Both the position numbers and the translations under genes were made by a program. Below the pieces are notes generated by a model. The model did no database searches, was not told where the DNA came from, and saw only the letters and a program-made list of their open reading frames with translations. Below are positions 1-5,931 of a stretch of DNA of 12,984 nt, in pieces. The DNA is from Deltaproteobacteria bacterium (GTDB taxonomy: Bacteria > Desulfobacterota > DSM-4660 > Desulfatiglandales > HGW-15): NCBI GenBank assembly GCA_030671095.1, contig DAOVAK010000028.1, positions 1-12,984 on the forward strand, given 5' to 3'. The stretch's first letter is position 1. Each line of letters opens with the position of its first letter.

Positions 1-1
1 A

Positions 2-754
2 AAGCTTTACCAGCGTCTGGAGGAGGATTTTGCCCTGACCACTCAAGAGCTCAAAATCACCCAAGAGAAACTATTCCGCTCTGAGCGCCTCATGGCCATG
101 GGTCATCTCGTTCAGGGCGTTGCCCATGAAATCAGAAACCCTATTATGACCATAGGAGGTTTTACGCAGAGACTAAAAAGGGAATTGGGAAAAGAGCACA
201 AACTTCAAGAGTACGTGGACATCATTCTGGAGGAGGCGATCCGCCTGGAGAAGCTTGTAAAACAGGTACGAGAATTTATGAATGTCCAGTCTGCTACCCT
301 CACTATGGACAAAGTCCCTCCGGTTGTAGATGAGGTTATTAAGATATTTGAGCCCCTGGCCAAAAGACAGAAGGTACAGATTGTAAAGGATATTGATGGG
401 GATACGCCTCTTATGAATATGGACTCTGCCCAGTTGGTAACCGCCCTTGCCAATGTTGTGGAAAATGCCCTGGAATCCATGTCCGGGGGCGGCACACTGA
501 CATTGGGTGTTAATCGACAAAATAATAATGTTCTGCTCACTGTGAGGGACACAGGGCGTGGTATTCCGGCAGAGCAGTTAGACGCAATATATGATCCATT
601 CGTCACCTCCAAGACGAGAGGAGCGGGCTTAGGTTTGACCATGGTGCACCAGATCATCATGAATCACCAGGGTGAAATCAAGATCAGTAGTCAATTGGAG
701 AAGGGGACTATTGTGATCCTTCGGCTGCCCGTACCTATGGTTGAAAAAGGATGA
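2..754 (+). CDS. Sensor histidine kinase, C-terminal part (5' end outside window)
   Basis: This is the transmitter half of a two-component sensor kinase, which autophosphorylates on His and passes phosphate to a response regulator. The frame is open from base 2 with no stop, so the gene begins upstream. The first ~32 visible residues look like a coiled-coil linker (KLYQRLEEDFALTTQELKIT), followed by a HisKA H-box, VAHEIRNP, with the phospho-acceptor His at visible residue 42. The HATPase_c domain follows with the N box (NVVENALESM), the G1 box (DTGRGIP), an F box (YDPFVTSK) and the G2 box (GAGLGL). These are the motifs and order of NtrB/ZraS-type kinases. The sensor domains are not visible, so the signal is unknown. 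A methionine at 92 is internal, not the start. The next gene begins 8 bp after the stop, so the two are probably co-transcribed. No response regulator is in view. Confidence 0.93.
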   Translation, partial: KLYQRLEEDFALTTQELKITQEKLFRSERLMAMGHLVQGVAHEIRNPIMTIGGFTQRLKRELGKEHKLQEYVDIILEEAIRLEKLVKQVREFMNVQSATLTMDKVPPVVDEVIKIFEPLAKRQKVQIVKDIDGDTPLMNMDSAQLVTALANVVENALESMSGGGTLTLGVNRQNNNVLLTVRDTGRGIPAEQLDAIYDPFVTSKTRGAGLGLTMVHQIIMNHQGEIKISSQLEKGTIVILRLPVPMVEKG

Positions 755-762
755 GATAGGTT

Positions 763-1695
763 ATGAAAAAGCGAGGTAGAAGACGGTTTTGGTCGCGGCT
801 TATTATCCTGCTAGTCCTGGTGGCTGCGGCTCTGGTGGCATATTTTCTCTTCCAGGGAAAAAAACGTGAGGAGAGCAAAGTAGAAGAGAGAACAGTAGAG
901 GAGAGAAAGGCGGAGGAGAGCAAGACAGAGGAAAAGAAAACATCCCTCGGCGAGCCAGCTCCCACTAAGGAGGAGGGGGCTCCTCAGGTGGCAGCCAAAA
1001 CACCGGTAAGAGGAGAACCCACTCTACCCAAAGGGGTTAAAGAGGGTAGGCCGTCTGAAAAGGAAGATTATTGCAGCAAAATTGAGAAGGGTGTTCAGGA
1101 CTTTTTCACCTATCTGAATAAGGAGAGATATGTCCGAAACTTGAAAGCAGATATGGATTCCTATGAACGCTTCAAGCGTGTGATGATAAAACTCTCCTCA
1201 GAACCACCCGTCCCGGCGGGAGAAAATATGGACACCTTAATCATGACCCGAAATATCTATCACTTCTACAGGCTCTTAGAAAATGAAGACATCAGACTGA
1301 TTAGAGAAATTATGAGAAACGAGGCGGATTCCCTGGAACTGAATTTGGACATATTTTACAAGTGGCTTATGATGGGAGAGCAGTGCCCAGACCCGGAAAA
1401 AACAAGGCCTTCCTTAGAAGTCTTGTATCAATACGCCGGTTTCTTCTTAAATACCATAGGTGGGAGGGCCTATCTCTATAGAAGGCCATTGAATGTCAGG
1501 CTTCTGATCAGCTATTACTCACTCTTGATCGTCCATGAGGCGGACAAAAAGAGAAGGAACAGTTACGGCATTGATGTATTCCCTGAGATCACCCCTCTGG
1601 CGAGAGAAATCAGCCTCTATCCAGATTTTCACTTTCAAAACGAGTATATCCTCCAATTGACACAGCTTCAGAATTACTATCTCAAGAAAAGATAA
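763..1695 (+). CDS. Membrane-anchored protein of unknown function
   Basis: I do not recognise the family. The 310-residue protein starts with a basic stretch (MKKRGRRRFW) and one hydrophobic helix at about residues 13-31 (IILLVLVAAALVAYFLF), which fits an uncleaved N-terminal anchor with the rest outside the cytoplasmic membrane. Residues ~32-60 are a highly charged Glu/Lys/Arg tract built from imperfect EERK/EESK-type repeats, encoded by a purine-rich stretch at about 868-940. A Pro/Gly-rich linker follows to ~residue 90. The C-terminal ~220 residues are rich in aromatic and charged residues, probably mostly helical (for example RNIYHFYRLLENEDIRLIRE), with no catalytic motif I can name. It starts 8 bp after the kinase stop and has an AAGGATG-type ribosome site within the kinase end, so it is likely in that operon. 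A periplasmic structural or signalling partner of the kinase is possible but only inferred. Confidence 0.8.
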   Translation: MKKRGRRRFWSRLIILLVLVAAALVAYFLFQGKKREESKVEERTVEERKAEESKTEEKKTSLGEPAPTKEEGAPQVAAKTPVRGEPTLPKGVKEGRPSEKEDYCSKIEKGVQDFFTYLNKERYVRNLKADMDSYERFKRVMIKLSSEPPVPAGENMDTLIMTRNIYHFYRLLENEDIRLIREIMRNEADSLELNLDIFYKWLMMGEQCPDPEKTRPSLEVLYQYAGFFLNTIGGRAYLYRRPLNVRLLISYYSLLIVHEADKKRRNSYGIDVFPEITPLAREISLYPDFHFQNEYILQLTQLQNYYLKKR

Positions 1696-1721
1696 GAACT
1701 CGGCTCCGCTATGCTGCGCCA

Positions 1722-1741
1722 TTGGAGTACTGGAGTAATGG
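1722..1741. repeat. Left inverted copy of the TACTCCA repeat
   Basis: Two adjacent 8-bp units read on the minus strand as TACTCCAG and TACTCCAA. The 13 bases ACTGGAGTAATGG at 1729-1741 are the exact reverse complement of CCATTACTCCAGT at 1910-1922, so this block and the right-hand block form inverted ends around ~170 bp of spacer. The unit lies between two convergent genes, just after the stop of the membrane-anchored protein. Confidence 0.7.
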
Positions 1742-1852
1742 CCCGCCCTGGCGCGACCCTTGTTGAATACGCTGTAGTAAATGTACTGGTTCAGAAGCTG
1801 AGTGTCTCGAACTCATGCTTTGTGATCCCAGGTCTGGGCCACGGAGTGATGG
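1740..1852 (+). repeat. Diverged interspersed repeat, copy A
   Basis: This spacer segment shares two blocks with the reverse complement of 5459-5601, in the same order. GGCCCGCCCTGGC at 1740-1752 matches exactly. A 29-bp block at 1824-1852, containing CCAGGTCTGGGCC, matches with 3 mismatches. The blocks are 88 bp apart here and 118 bp apart in the other copy (start to start). Similarity continues weakly beyond 1852. It is a short non-coding family, not a gene; its origin is unknown. Confidence 0.6.
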
Positions 1853-1889
1853 GCTAAAAGGAAGGAAAGATCTTTCACTTCTTATCCAA

Positions 1890-1921
1890 TACTCCAGCAC
1901 TCCACCACTCCATTACTCCAG
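1890..1921. repeat. Tandem 8-bp repeat, four units, right inverted copy
   Basis: Four consecutive 8-bp units read TACTCCAG, CACTCCAC, CACTCCAT and TACTCCAG. They end 10 bp from the stop of the amidohydrolase-family gene, which is transcribed toward this block. The last unit and its flanks pair perfectly over 13 bp with 1729-1741, so transcripts of either strand could form a long-range stem between the two convergent genes. I see no U-tract, so a standard intrinsic terminator is not supported. Confidence 0.7.
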
Positions 1922-1931
1922 TCTTCGGTCT

Positions 1932-2702
1932 TCAGATTTTTCTCGCTATTTCGCGAAATATCTGCTGGAGCCTATTTGAAATCTCACCCAACCTGTTTCT
2001 ATCTAACTGTAGACTCTCGCTGTCCGCATAAAGATCCTGGTTGATCTCAATCTGCACGGACATCCTGCCCCTTTTGACGAGCTCCAGACCATAATGGGTG
2101 GTAATAAAGCCCCCAGAATAAGGTTGGTTTACGGAAACAGAAAATCCTGCGTTGATAAACACCTCCTTCATCATTTGAAGGGCTTCCGCAGGGCAGGTGA
2201 TATCTCCGAGTGAGGGATCCGGCTCCCCTCTAGGATTCCCATTATTCCCGAGGACGATGTCCTTTCTCCATCGCAGCGGATCCGGGGCCCCAGATGGACC
2301 GATACGGACCAAGGAGTGGCAGTCAAATAGGGCTTTGATCTCCGGATTCTCAACCGCCTCTTTCAGTCTATTGTGATAGGGCCAGTAGTACGCTTTAAGC
2401 CGCCTTTCCACCTCATTCTCTTCGGGTCGCCCGTCTTCCCTGTAGATATCTCTTCCATAGTAATCTACCTCTGGAACGACCCCCTTAGCATCACGTTGCC
2501 TGAAATCCCTATTGAGATCCGCCACGAGACGACTCCATCGGGACCACAGAGCCACCCTGACCGGAAGTTGAGTGAAAACCTCTCTGGCACCCAAATCGGT
2601 GGATTCTAGTATTTCTCTCTGCGTGAGAGCCATACAATCTCTGATATCCTCTGGTATCTGGAACGAAGCATGGGGTACGGATATGACAAAAGGAAGTCTC
2701 AT
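1932..2702 (-). CDS. N-formylglutamate amidohydrolase family protein
   Basis: The 256-residue protein matches the FGase family (HutG-type metal-dependent amidohydrolases). Family-like motifs appear in order: SVPHAS near the N-terminus (residues 8-13), ADLNRDFR (61-68), FDCHS (126-130), GGFITTHYG (197-205) and QIEINQDLY (217-225). His and Asp residues in PHAS and DCHS are candidate metal ligands. Classical members hydrolyse N-formyl-L-glutamate in histidine breakdown, but no hut genes are visible here. Many homologues sit beside ATP-grasp ligases, where the substrate is probably another amide or glutamyl peptide; that is inference. The start is supported by GGAGG six bases before ATG. It is the last gene of the minus-strand train, 24 bp after a possible 37-residue peptide ORF. 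No signal peptide is seen, so it is probably cytoplasmic. Confidence 0.85.
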   Translation of the reverse strand: MRLPFVISVPHASFQIPEDIRDCMALTQREILESTDLGAREVFTQLPVRVALWSRWSRLVADLNRDFRQRDAKGVVPEVDYYGRDIYREDGRPEENEVERRLKAYYWPYHNRLKEAVENPEIKALFDCHSLVRIGPSGAPDPLRWRKDIVLGNNGNPRGEPDPSLGDITCPAEALQMMKEVFINAGFSVSVNQPYSGGFITTHYGLELVKRGRMSVQIEINQDLYADSESLQLDRNRLGEISNRLQQIFREIARKI

Positions 2703-2726
2703 AAACGGCCTCCGGGTTGATTGATT

Positions 2727-2840
2727 CTAGTGGGCGATGCAAACAGAAGAATTTTGATCATTTGGTATTGATTCGAAATTCGGATTATCAATTTCCCACA
2801 AGAGACCATTTCCAGGGCCTCTTCCTGCGGCCTTTTTCAT
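2727..2840 (-). CDS. Possible 37-residue peptide (precursor candidate)
   Basis: A short ORF fits between the third ATP-grasp gene (40 bp upstream) and the amidohydrolase gene (24 bp downstream) in the same direction. Its ATG is directly preceded by GAGGTGAT, an 8-base match to the anti-Shine-Dalgarno complement. The product starts MKKAAGRGPGNGLLW and ends SSVCIAH. The N-terminal part is basic and Gly-rich. The C-terminal part is rich in Asn, Asp, Glu and Ser, with one Trp (residue 15) and one Cys (34). It has no signal peptide and no family I recognise. In this setting it could be a substrate peptide for the ATP-grasp enzymes. Against this, bases ~2745-2800 are AT-rich with repeated ATTCG/GATT words, like a decayed intergenic repeat, so a chance ORF is a real alternative. 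Confidence 0.4.
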   Translation of the reverse strand: MKKAAGRGPGNGLLWEIDNPNFESIPNDQNSSVCIAH

Positions 2841-2848
2841 ATCACCTC
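2841..2848 (-). promoter_or_regulatory. Strong ribosome binding site before the 37-residue ORF
   Basis: Minus-strand GAGGTGAT lies immediately next to the ATG at 2840. It is a longer anti-Shine-Dalgarno match than most others in the window. The 4-base gap between GAGG and ATG is at the short end of the workable range. It is the main evidence that the short ORF is translated. Confidence 0.5.
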
Positions 2849-2880
2849 TTCTACCGGTGGTCCCGATTAAAAAGCCTGGG

Positions 2881-4401
2881 CTATCCAAACATCTGGCCAT
2901 AGACCCAATCAGCCGCAGAAAGGACCCCGGGTGATAGGGCCCCCCTCTCATCCACGATGGGGTTAGGAAAAAGGATGCGACATAGCCTCTGTAGCGGGTC
3001 TCGCAGCACTAAACCATTCTCACCCGTATCAGGGGGGCCTGCCCGCCATTCCATCCTCCGTAGCAGGCTACTGCGGAGGACGGGCGCGAGCCGCTCAGGC
3101 AAGGCAGGCGGGCCATCGATAATGATAAACTGCCTCTCATTGCGGATTTCTCTGTAGTCTGAGGCGCCATCAACAAAGTAAATCCTTCCCGATTCTGGAT
3201 CACGTTCATAGAGGCCTGCCTCCCGCAGTCCGTCTCCTGTCAAAAGCGCATTGGAACCGCTAAACAAAATGATATGGCTCCCCCTTATGGCCGCTTCATA
3301 CCTTGCGTTCAGGGAGACGGGATCCATTTCATAGGGCAAATCCAGAAACTCAAGCATATGGAAAACATCCATAGGGATAATTTTATGCCAAAGCTGAAGC
3401 TGGGATAGCATGGGAAATGCGCCTGTGAATCGCGGATTGCACTCCAGGGGATAGACCTGCTTTTTGTCATGGCTGATTAGGAAATCTATTCCCAATATCC
3501 CTTTATAGCCTATTTCGGCCAAATACTCGCCGATCAACCGCGCCTGACGCACGGCCTCAGCCTGTACATGAGATGGCCACGTGGTTTCACCCCAGGAATG
3601 TCCGCAGAAGATCCCGTTTTCTGAGATATCCCCACAATAGGGTAAATCGATGAGTTGTCTTTGAAGGCCGGAGAAAAGGATTCCGTGTCTTGTGAGGCAA
3701 AGGGCCAGACTGGCTGGTATCCCGTCCATAAATTTATGGATGGCAGCGGTCTCAATTTCTATCCCTCTCCATGTGCCCTGTTTCAGGATCTTCTGAACGC
3801 GCTGGTAATCCAAATCAGATTTGACAAAAAAGGTCCCTCGCCCACCCCCTTGCCGTATCTCAGGAAACTGTACCACAAATTTAGGGGCTATCTTTTGAGC
3901 CCAATACGCATAATCAAAAGCAAAGGAATCCTTTAGAGTATAAATGTCACCAGGGACTCGGTTGAGTTTAAGTTGTTTGGCCATCCTGCGGAAAAAGGCC
4001 CTGTCAGCCACCCGCATCCGTAGGGAAGAGGGATTGGCGAGGAGCACCCATCCCTGGCGCTCAGCCAGTTCTTCCAAATCGGGATAACTCTGATACAAGA
4101 GAAGGTATTGGGGTCCTGTCATCTTTTTGAGAAATTCTCCTACTGCGGGATGGGACAAAAGGCTTTCGGAGTTATAACCGTTTGCCTCCACAAAATGCCC
4201 TATTTCCTCTTCCAGACAGAAGATATCCACCCGCTTTCGCAGCAGCGGTAGATCCAAGGTCTTTCTCAGGGCAATGATATAATAAGGCTGGCAAAAGTAG
4301 GCAGGTATGATCCTGGAGTAGGCAGTTATCCCCACACCCGTGATGGTGCCTGCTACAGAATCAAAAAGATTCCTCACATCCGCTAAATCCCTAACAAACA
4401 T
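2881..4401 (-). CDS. ATP-grasp family ligase-like protein (third ATP-grasp of the cluster)
   Basis: This 506-residue protein has an ATP-grasp core of the carbamoyl-phosphate-synthetase/PylC/biotin-carboxylase type. A Gly-rich loop (RQGGGRGT, residues 183-190) follows the first β-strand of the core, and the metal/ATP site reads GILGIDFL (Asp306) and LECNPRFTG (Glu320, Asn322, Arg324). Proteins with this core form an acyl-phosphate and then an amide bond or similar; substrates are unknown here. The N-terminal ~130 residues and the C-terminal ~170 residues have no motif I can name. The gene overlaps the upstream ATPase gene by 19 bp, which implies translational coupling and a shared mRNA. Residues 430-454 are encoded by an in-frame GC-rich palindromic insert (see 3030-3114), probably a surface loop near the C-terminus that the protein tolerates. 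No signal peptide; cytoplasmic. Confidence 0.8.
   Translation of the reverse strand: MFVRDLADVRNLFDSVAGTITGVGITAYSRIIPAYFCQPYYIIALRKTLDLPLLRKRVDIFCLEEEIGHFVEANGYNSESLLSHPAVGEFLKKMTGPQYLLLYQSYPDLEELAERQGWVLLANPSSLRMRVADRAFFRRMAKQLKLNRVPGDIYTLKDSFAFDYAYWAQKIAPKFVVQFPEIRQGGGRGTFFVKSDLDYQRVQKILKQGTWRGIEIETAAIHKFMDGIPASLALCLTRHGILFSGLQRQLIDLPYCGDISENGIFCGHSWGETTWPSHVQAEAVRQARLIGEYLAEIGYKGILGIDFLISHDKKQVYPLECNPRFTGAFPMLSQLQLWHKIIPMDVFHMLEFLDLPYEMDPVSLNARYEAAIRGSHIILFSGSNALLTGDGLREAGLYERDPESGRIYFVDGASDYREIRNERQFIIIDGPPALPERLAPVLRSSLLRRMEWRAGPPDTGENGLVLRDPLQRLCRILFPNPIVDERGALSPGVLSAADWVYGQMFG
3030..3114 (-). repeat. In-frame palindromic insert inside the ATP-grasp gene
   Basis: A GC-rich block interrupts the gene without breaking the frame. 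On the coding strand it is flanked by near-identical direct repeats, GGCCCGCCTG (3114-3105) and GGCCCCCCTG (3039-3030), 75 bp apart, so 25 codons appear to have been added. The flanks both encode Gly-Pro-Pro. Inside, TCCTCCG (3054-3060) pairs with CGGAGGA (3074-3080) around GTAGCAGGCTAC, which can itself fold, and GCCCGCC (3041-3047) pairs with GGCGGGC (3107-3113). This is the layout of a small palindromic repeat that inserted with a target duplication, comparable to protein-coding palindromic repeats known in Rickettsia; a family name cannot be given. Confidence 0.6.
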
Positions 4402-5417
4402 GCGTCGGATTCCGGCCCCTTTTCATCACCAGGTTCTGCGAAAAAGCAGGCCGCATAATGGGAATCTTCCAAAGCCTTCAGTGGCGGCACCTCGATGCGG
4501 CACTTGGTTTGATCTGCTCTACTGCACCGGCTGAAAAAGGGGCAACCAACCCCTTCTGATACTTTCCTCTGGGTATGCAGGAAAGTCTTGTATTCTCTGA
4601 TATCTCCACAGTGTCCAAACTTGGGTATGGCATCGATTAAGGCTTGACTGTAGGGATGTTTTGGGTTTTGTATGACCGCATCGGCTGGCCCCAGTTCCAT
4701 GAGACTGCCTTTGTAGATAACGCCGATCCGATCGCAGAGATAACGGGCTGCAGCAAGACTGTGGGTAATAAAGAGAATGGTCACCTTGAATCTATCCCGC
4801 ACATCGAGCAATATGTTAAAAATCTGGGCGGAGTAAGAGGCATCCAGCATGGACGTGGGCTCATCCGCCACAATAAATTGCGGTCCCAATACCATTGCGC
4901 GGGCAATGGCTACCCTCTGCCTCTGCCCACCGCTCAGCTGATGGGGATAACGATAGAGAAATTCTTCAGGGGGAGAGAGCCCTACTGTTTTGAGTGTCTC
5001 CATCACCTGCTCGAGGCGCTCTATACCATCACCCACTTTATGGATGGTCAATGGTTCCGTAACGCTTTCGTAGATGGATAGTTGCGGATTTAAAGACTGG
5101 TAAGGATCCTGAAAAATCATCTGTACCTTTCGGCGATATTCTTTCAGCGCCCTCCCCTTCAACCCGGTAATCTCCGCACCACTCAGGCATATCTCTCCCT
5201 CCTCCGGATACTCCAACCCAACAATCAGGCGCCCTGCCGTCGTCTTGCCGCTGCCACTCTCACCAACCAGACCGAATATTTCCCCTTCGTAAATGCTCAA
5301 GGAGATCCTGTTCAGGGCGACCACCTGTTCGCCACCTGGACCAAAAAAGGACCCCCTTGATTTGTAGATCTTCGAAATATCCCTTAGTTCGAGTACGGTT
5401 TTTTTCTCGTTACTCAT
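4383..5417 (-). CDS. dppF: Peptide-type ABC transporter ATPase, DppF/OppF-like
   Basis: The 344-residue protein is the second ATPase of a Dpp/Opp-type importer. All ABC motifs are intact: Walker A GESGSGKTT (residues 52-60), Q-loop Gln103 in MIFQDPYQSLNP, signature LSGGQRQR (161-168), Walker B FIVADEPT (181-188) and switch His219 in FITHS. The C-terminal oligo/dipeptide-type extension carries GCPFFSRCS and further Cys residues (KCR, AACFF), as in the family. It would pair with the ATPase at 5932-6891 under the two permeases. Unlike its neighbours it is separated from the preceding gene by 514 bp of repeat and mobile DNA. No good ribosome site lies at the usual distance; GAGG is ~17 bases upstream of ATG. 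The repeat may have displaced the original leader. The symbol denotes the family; the substrate is unknown. Confidence 0.92.
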   Translation of the reverse strand: MSNEKKTVLELRDISKIYKSRGSFFGPGGEQVVALNRISLSIYEGEIFGLVGESGSGKTTAGRLIVGLEYPEEGEICLSGAEITGLKGRALKEYRRKVQMIFQDPYQSLNPQLSIYESVTEPLTIHKVGDGIERLEQVMETLKTVGLSPPEEFLYRYPHQLSGGQRQRVAIARAMVLGPQFIVADEPTSMLDASYSAQIFNILLDVRDRFKVTILFITHSLAAARYLCDRIGVIYKGSLMELGPADAVIQNPKHPYSQALIDAIPKFGHCGDIREYKTFLHTQRKVSEGVGCPFFSRCSRADQTKCRIEVPPLKALEDSHYAACFFAEPGDEKGPESDACLLGI

Positions 5418-5458
5418 AGTAAAAGACTAATCTAACCTCTATTCTTATTCCTTTATAT

Positions 5459-5601
5459 CCAACACTCCCTGGCCCAGACCTGGTATCGTCAATTGGGTAT
5501 CTCATATCAAATCCCGCAAAGGAAGCCCACACTATCTAATATCCGCGGCACGTCGCGCTCTCCGAGCCGTAGGCTCAACGAGCCGGAGGCCAGGGCGGGC
5601 C
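5459..5601 (-). repeat. Diverged interspersed repeat, copy B, with GC-rich hairpin
   Basis: Read on the minus strand, this matches copy A at 1740-1852 in two colinear blocks: GCCAGGGCGGGCC (5589-5601) exactly, and the 29 bp at 5459-5487 with 3 mismatches. Between them is a GC-rich stem: GAGCC (5564-5568) with GGCTC (5572-5576), enclosed by CTCCG (5560-5564) and CGGAG (5584-5588). It lies in the leader of the DppF-like gene. A 31-codon ORF on the minus strand ends by overlapping the DppF-like start codon, but I see no support for it as a gene. Confidence 0.6.
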
Positions 5602-5615
5602 AACCCTATTATATT

Positions 5616-5924
5616 GGTAACGTTCAAAAGTGTTGGCATTTGCTGTTGTCTAGTCGGAGGCAATGCCGGTCTCCGAAAGGTGATATCTCAGAAAAAATTC
5701 CACCCAAACCCCGCAGTGGTCTGATCTTTGAGGCTTTACGCCCATTAAGTAATCGCAGAATGTCCCGTTCTTATTTAGGAAATTTTTCTCAAAGTCTCAA
5801 AGATCAGACCACCGGCAAGGAGCAAAATAGATATCACCTTGAGGAGATTGGCATTGCCAAAGAATCGACTATCTGACTAAAACTTGCTGGTTCAAAAGAT
5901 TGTGCCAACACTTTTGAACGTTAC
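5616..5924. mobile_element. 309-bp foldback MITE-like element with 9-bp target duplication
   Basis: The ends are perfect 22-bp inverted repeats: 5617-5638, starting GTAACGTTCAAAAG, and its exact reverse complement at 5903-5924. The 9 bases TATTATATT occur directly outside on both sides (5607-5615 and 5925-5933), as expected for a target-site duplication; one unpaired G (5616) makes the ends slightly asymmetric. Inside are further symmetric pairs: 12 bp at 5677-5688 with 5829-5840, and 17 bp at 5716-5732 with 5796-5812, so most of the element can fold back on itself. No ORF of its own encodes a recognisable transposase, so it is non-autonomous. The right-hand duplication shares two bases with the stop codon of the DppD-like gene. 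It interrupts the operon without breaking a gene. Confidence 0.85.
5716..5812. repeat. Central 17-bp stem of the foldback element
   Basis: GTGGTCTGATCTTTGAG at 5716-5732 is the exact reverse complement of 5796-5812, with 63 bp between them. Together with the outer pairs it makes a nested hairpin. Any transcript running from the DppD-like gene into the DppF-like gene would carry this structure and might be paused, cut or stabilised there. Confidence 0.75.
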
Positions 5925-5931
5925 TATTATA

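Noticed and set aside
1890..1921. CRISPR-like array
   Set aside because: The 8-bp units are directly adjacent with no spacers, so this is a simple tandem repeat.
1696..1931. Intrinsic terminator pair between the convergent genes
   Set aside because: The inverted blocks are ~170 bp apart with no U-tract, so a classical terminator is not supported.
2717..2902. 61-residue plus-strand ORF opposite the 37-residue candidate
   Set aside because: It is on the strand opposite to the operon, runs into the ATP-grasp gene, and lacks a ribosome site.
5416..5511. 31-codon minus-strand ORF ending over the DppF-like start codon
   Set aside because: It lies in the interspersed repeat, whose other copy does not keep the frame, and no ribosome site precedes it.
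5493..5876. 127-residue plus-strand ORF across the dppD-dppF spacer
   Set aside because: It spans the boundary between the diverged repeat and the foldback element, has low-complexity composition and no ribosome site.
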